Source: Candidatus Zixiibacteriota bacterium (GTDB lineage: Bacteria > Zixibacteria > MSB-5A5 > JAUVRN01). From it: 6,581 bases of DNA. Position 1 is the stretch's first letter, and every line of letters starts with the position of its first letter. Location of the stretch: contig JAUVRN010000116.1 in the NCBI GenBank assembly GCA_030597645.1, forward strand, positions 1 through 6,581, given 5' to 3'. Positions 6,404 to 6,581 of the stretch are shown here, piece by piece. Below the pieces are notes generated by a model. The model was not told the DNA's origin. It ran no database searches and worked only from the letters and a program-made list of their open reading frames with translations. Made by a program: the position numbers and the translations under genes.

Positions 6404-6429
6404 GGGTTCGCCGACGTTCTGCGTGGGCC

Positions 6430-6458
6430 AGTCTACTCCGCCTGGCAGGTGGCGTCAA
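6430..6458 (-). promoter_or_regulatory. Sigma70-like promoter of the anchor V gene
   Basis: On the minus strand TTGACG (6458-6453) and TAGACT (6435-6430) are separated by exactly 17 nt. They match the sigma70 consensus at five of six and four of six positions. Transcription would begin near 6423, giving a leader of about 69 nt that contains the 14-bp repeats and the G-rich ribosome binding site. This is the best promoter in the window. It lies between the partial upstream gene and the anchor V gene, so the latter is probably its own transcription unit. Confidence 0.6.
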
Positions 6459-6493
6459 CCGCGATTTTGCGAGGGGAGTCCGGCCGCGCGCCG

Positions 6494-6580
6494 CTAGGCG
6501 CCGAGCACGGCGAGATAGGGATTCTGAAGGGCTTCGACGATCCAGCCGAGGAATCGGGCGCCGTCGGCGCCGTCGATCAC
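6494..6580 (-). CDS. C-terminal end of an unidentified protein (partial)
   Basis: The complement strand encodes 28 residues followed by TAG (stop complement at 6494-6496), and the frame is open at the window edge. The peptide contains VIDGADGARFLGWIVEALQN and ends PYLAVLGA, with alternating acidic and hydrophobic residues as in a C-terminal amphipathic helix. The two other minus-strand frames give arginine- or glycine-rich strings, so this frame is preferred. It is too short for me to name a family. It runs in the same direction as the anchor V gene 139 bp downstream, but the promoter between them argues against strict dependence. No clear terminator follows its stop. Confidence 0.6.
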   Translation of the reverse strand: MIDGADGARFLGWIVEALQNPYLAVLGA

Positions 6581-6581
6581 G

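Overview
This is a GC-rich window, with third codon positions mostly G or C. It holds four complete or near-complete protein genes and a fragment of a fifth. Two of the encoded proteins are secreted and end in different tails. The large protein at the left edge ends in a dockerin-like pair of calcium loops. The minus-strand protein on the right ends in a FlgD-like domain introduced by the sequence NPFN and closing on KMVLLK. Such tails, together with ASH-type Ig domains and a choice-of-anchor V domain, are common in uncultured members of the FCB group and its relatives (Eisenbacteria, Krumholzibacteriota, Latescibacteria, Zixibacteria). I therefore infer a candidate-phylum bacterium of that sort. 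No rRNA or marker gene is present to settle this.

Layout from left to right on the plus strand. (1) The C-terminal part of a very large extracellular protein (3-3047): an Asp-box (BNR/sialidase-like) propeller, two tandem pairs of Ig-like domains and a dockerin-like tail. (2) A 134-bp gap with a 64-bp inverted-repeat element flanked by 6-bp direct repeats, then a promoter candidate lying almost on the next start codon. (3) A small membrane-anchored DUF4430 (transcobalamin C-terminal-like) protein (3182-3625). (4) A polytopic membrane protein of the DUF6580 type, which resembles substrate-binding subunits of ECF vitamin transporters (3760-4296). (5) A textbook intrinsic terminator (4319-4344), only 17 nt before the next start codon. 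(6) A complete nitrilase with an intact Glu-Lys-Cys triad (4362-5345).

On the minus strand, converging on the nitrilase, lies a secreted CxxCH-containing choice-of-anchor V protein (5479-6354). It has a good sigma70-like promoter and a C/A-rich, repeat-bearing leader. Upstream of it at the right edge, on the same strand, are the last 28 codons of an unidentified gene (6494-6580).

How the genes may work together: the DUF4430 and DUF6580 genes form a plausible two-part module, with a surface-anchored ligand-binding domain next to a small membrane carrier. I suggest vitamin or corrinoid uptake, but this is inference from family resemblance and adjacency. The nitrilase may be cotranscribed with them by read-through of the terminator, since there is no room for a promoter after it. 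The two secreted proteins have no visible functional link with the module. I see no CRISPR array, tRNA, rRNA, transposase or defence gene.
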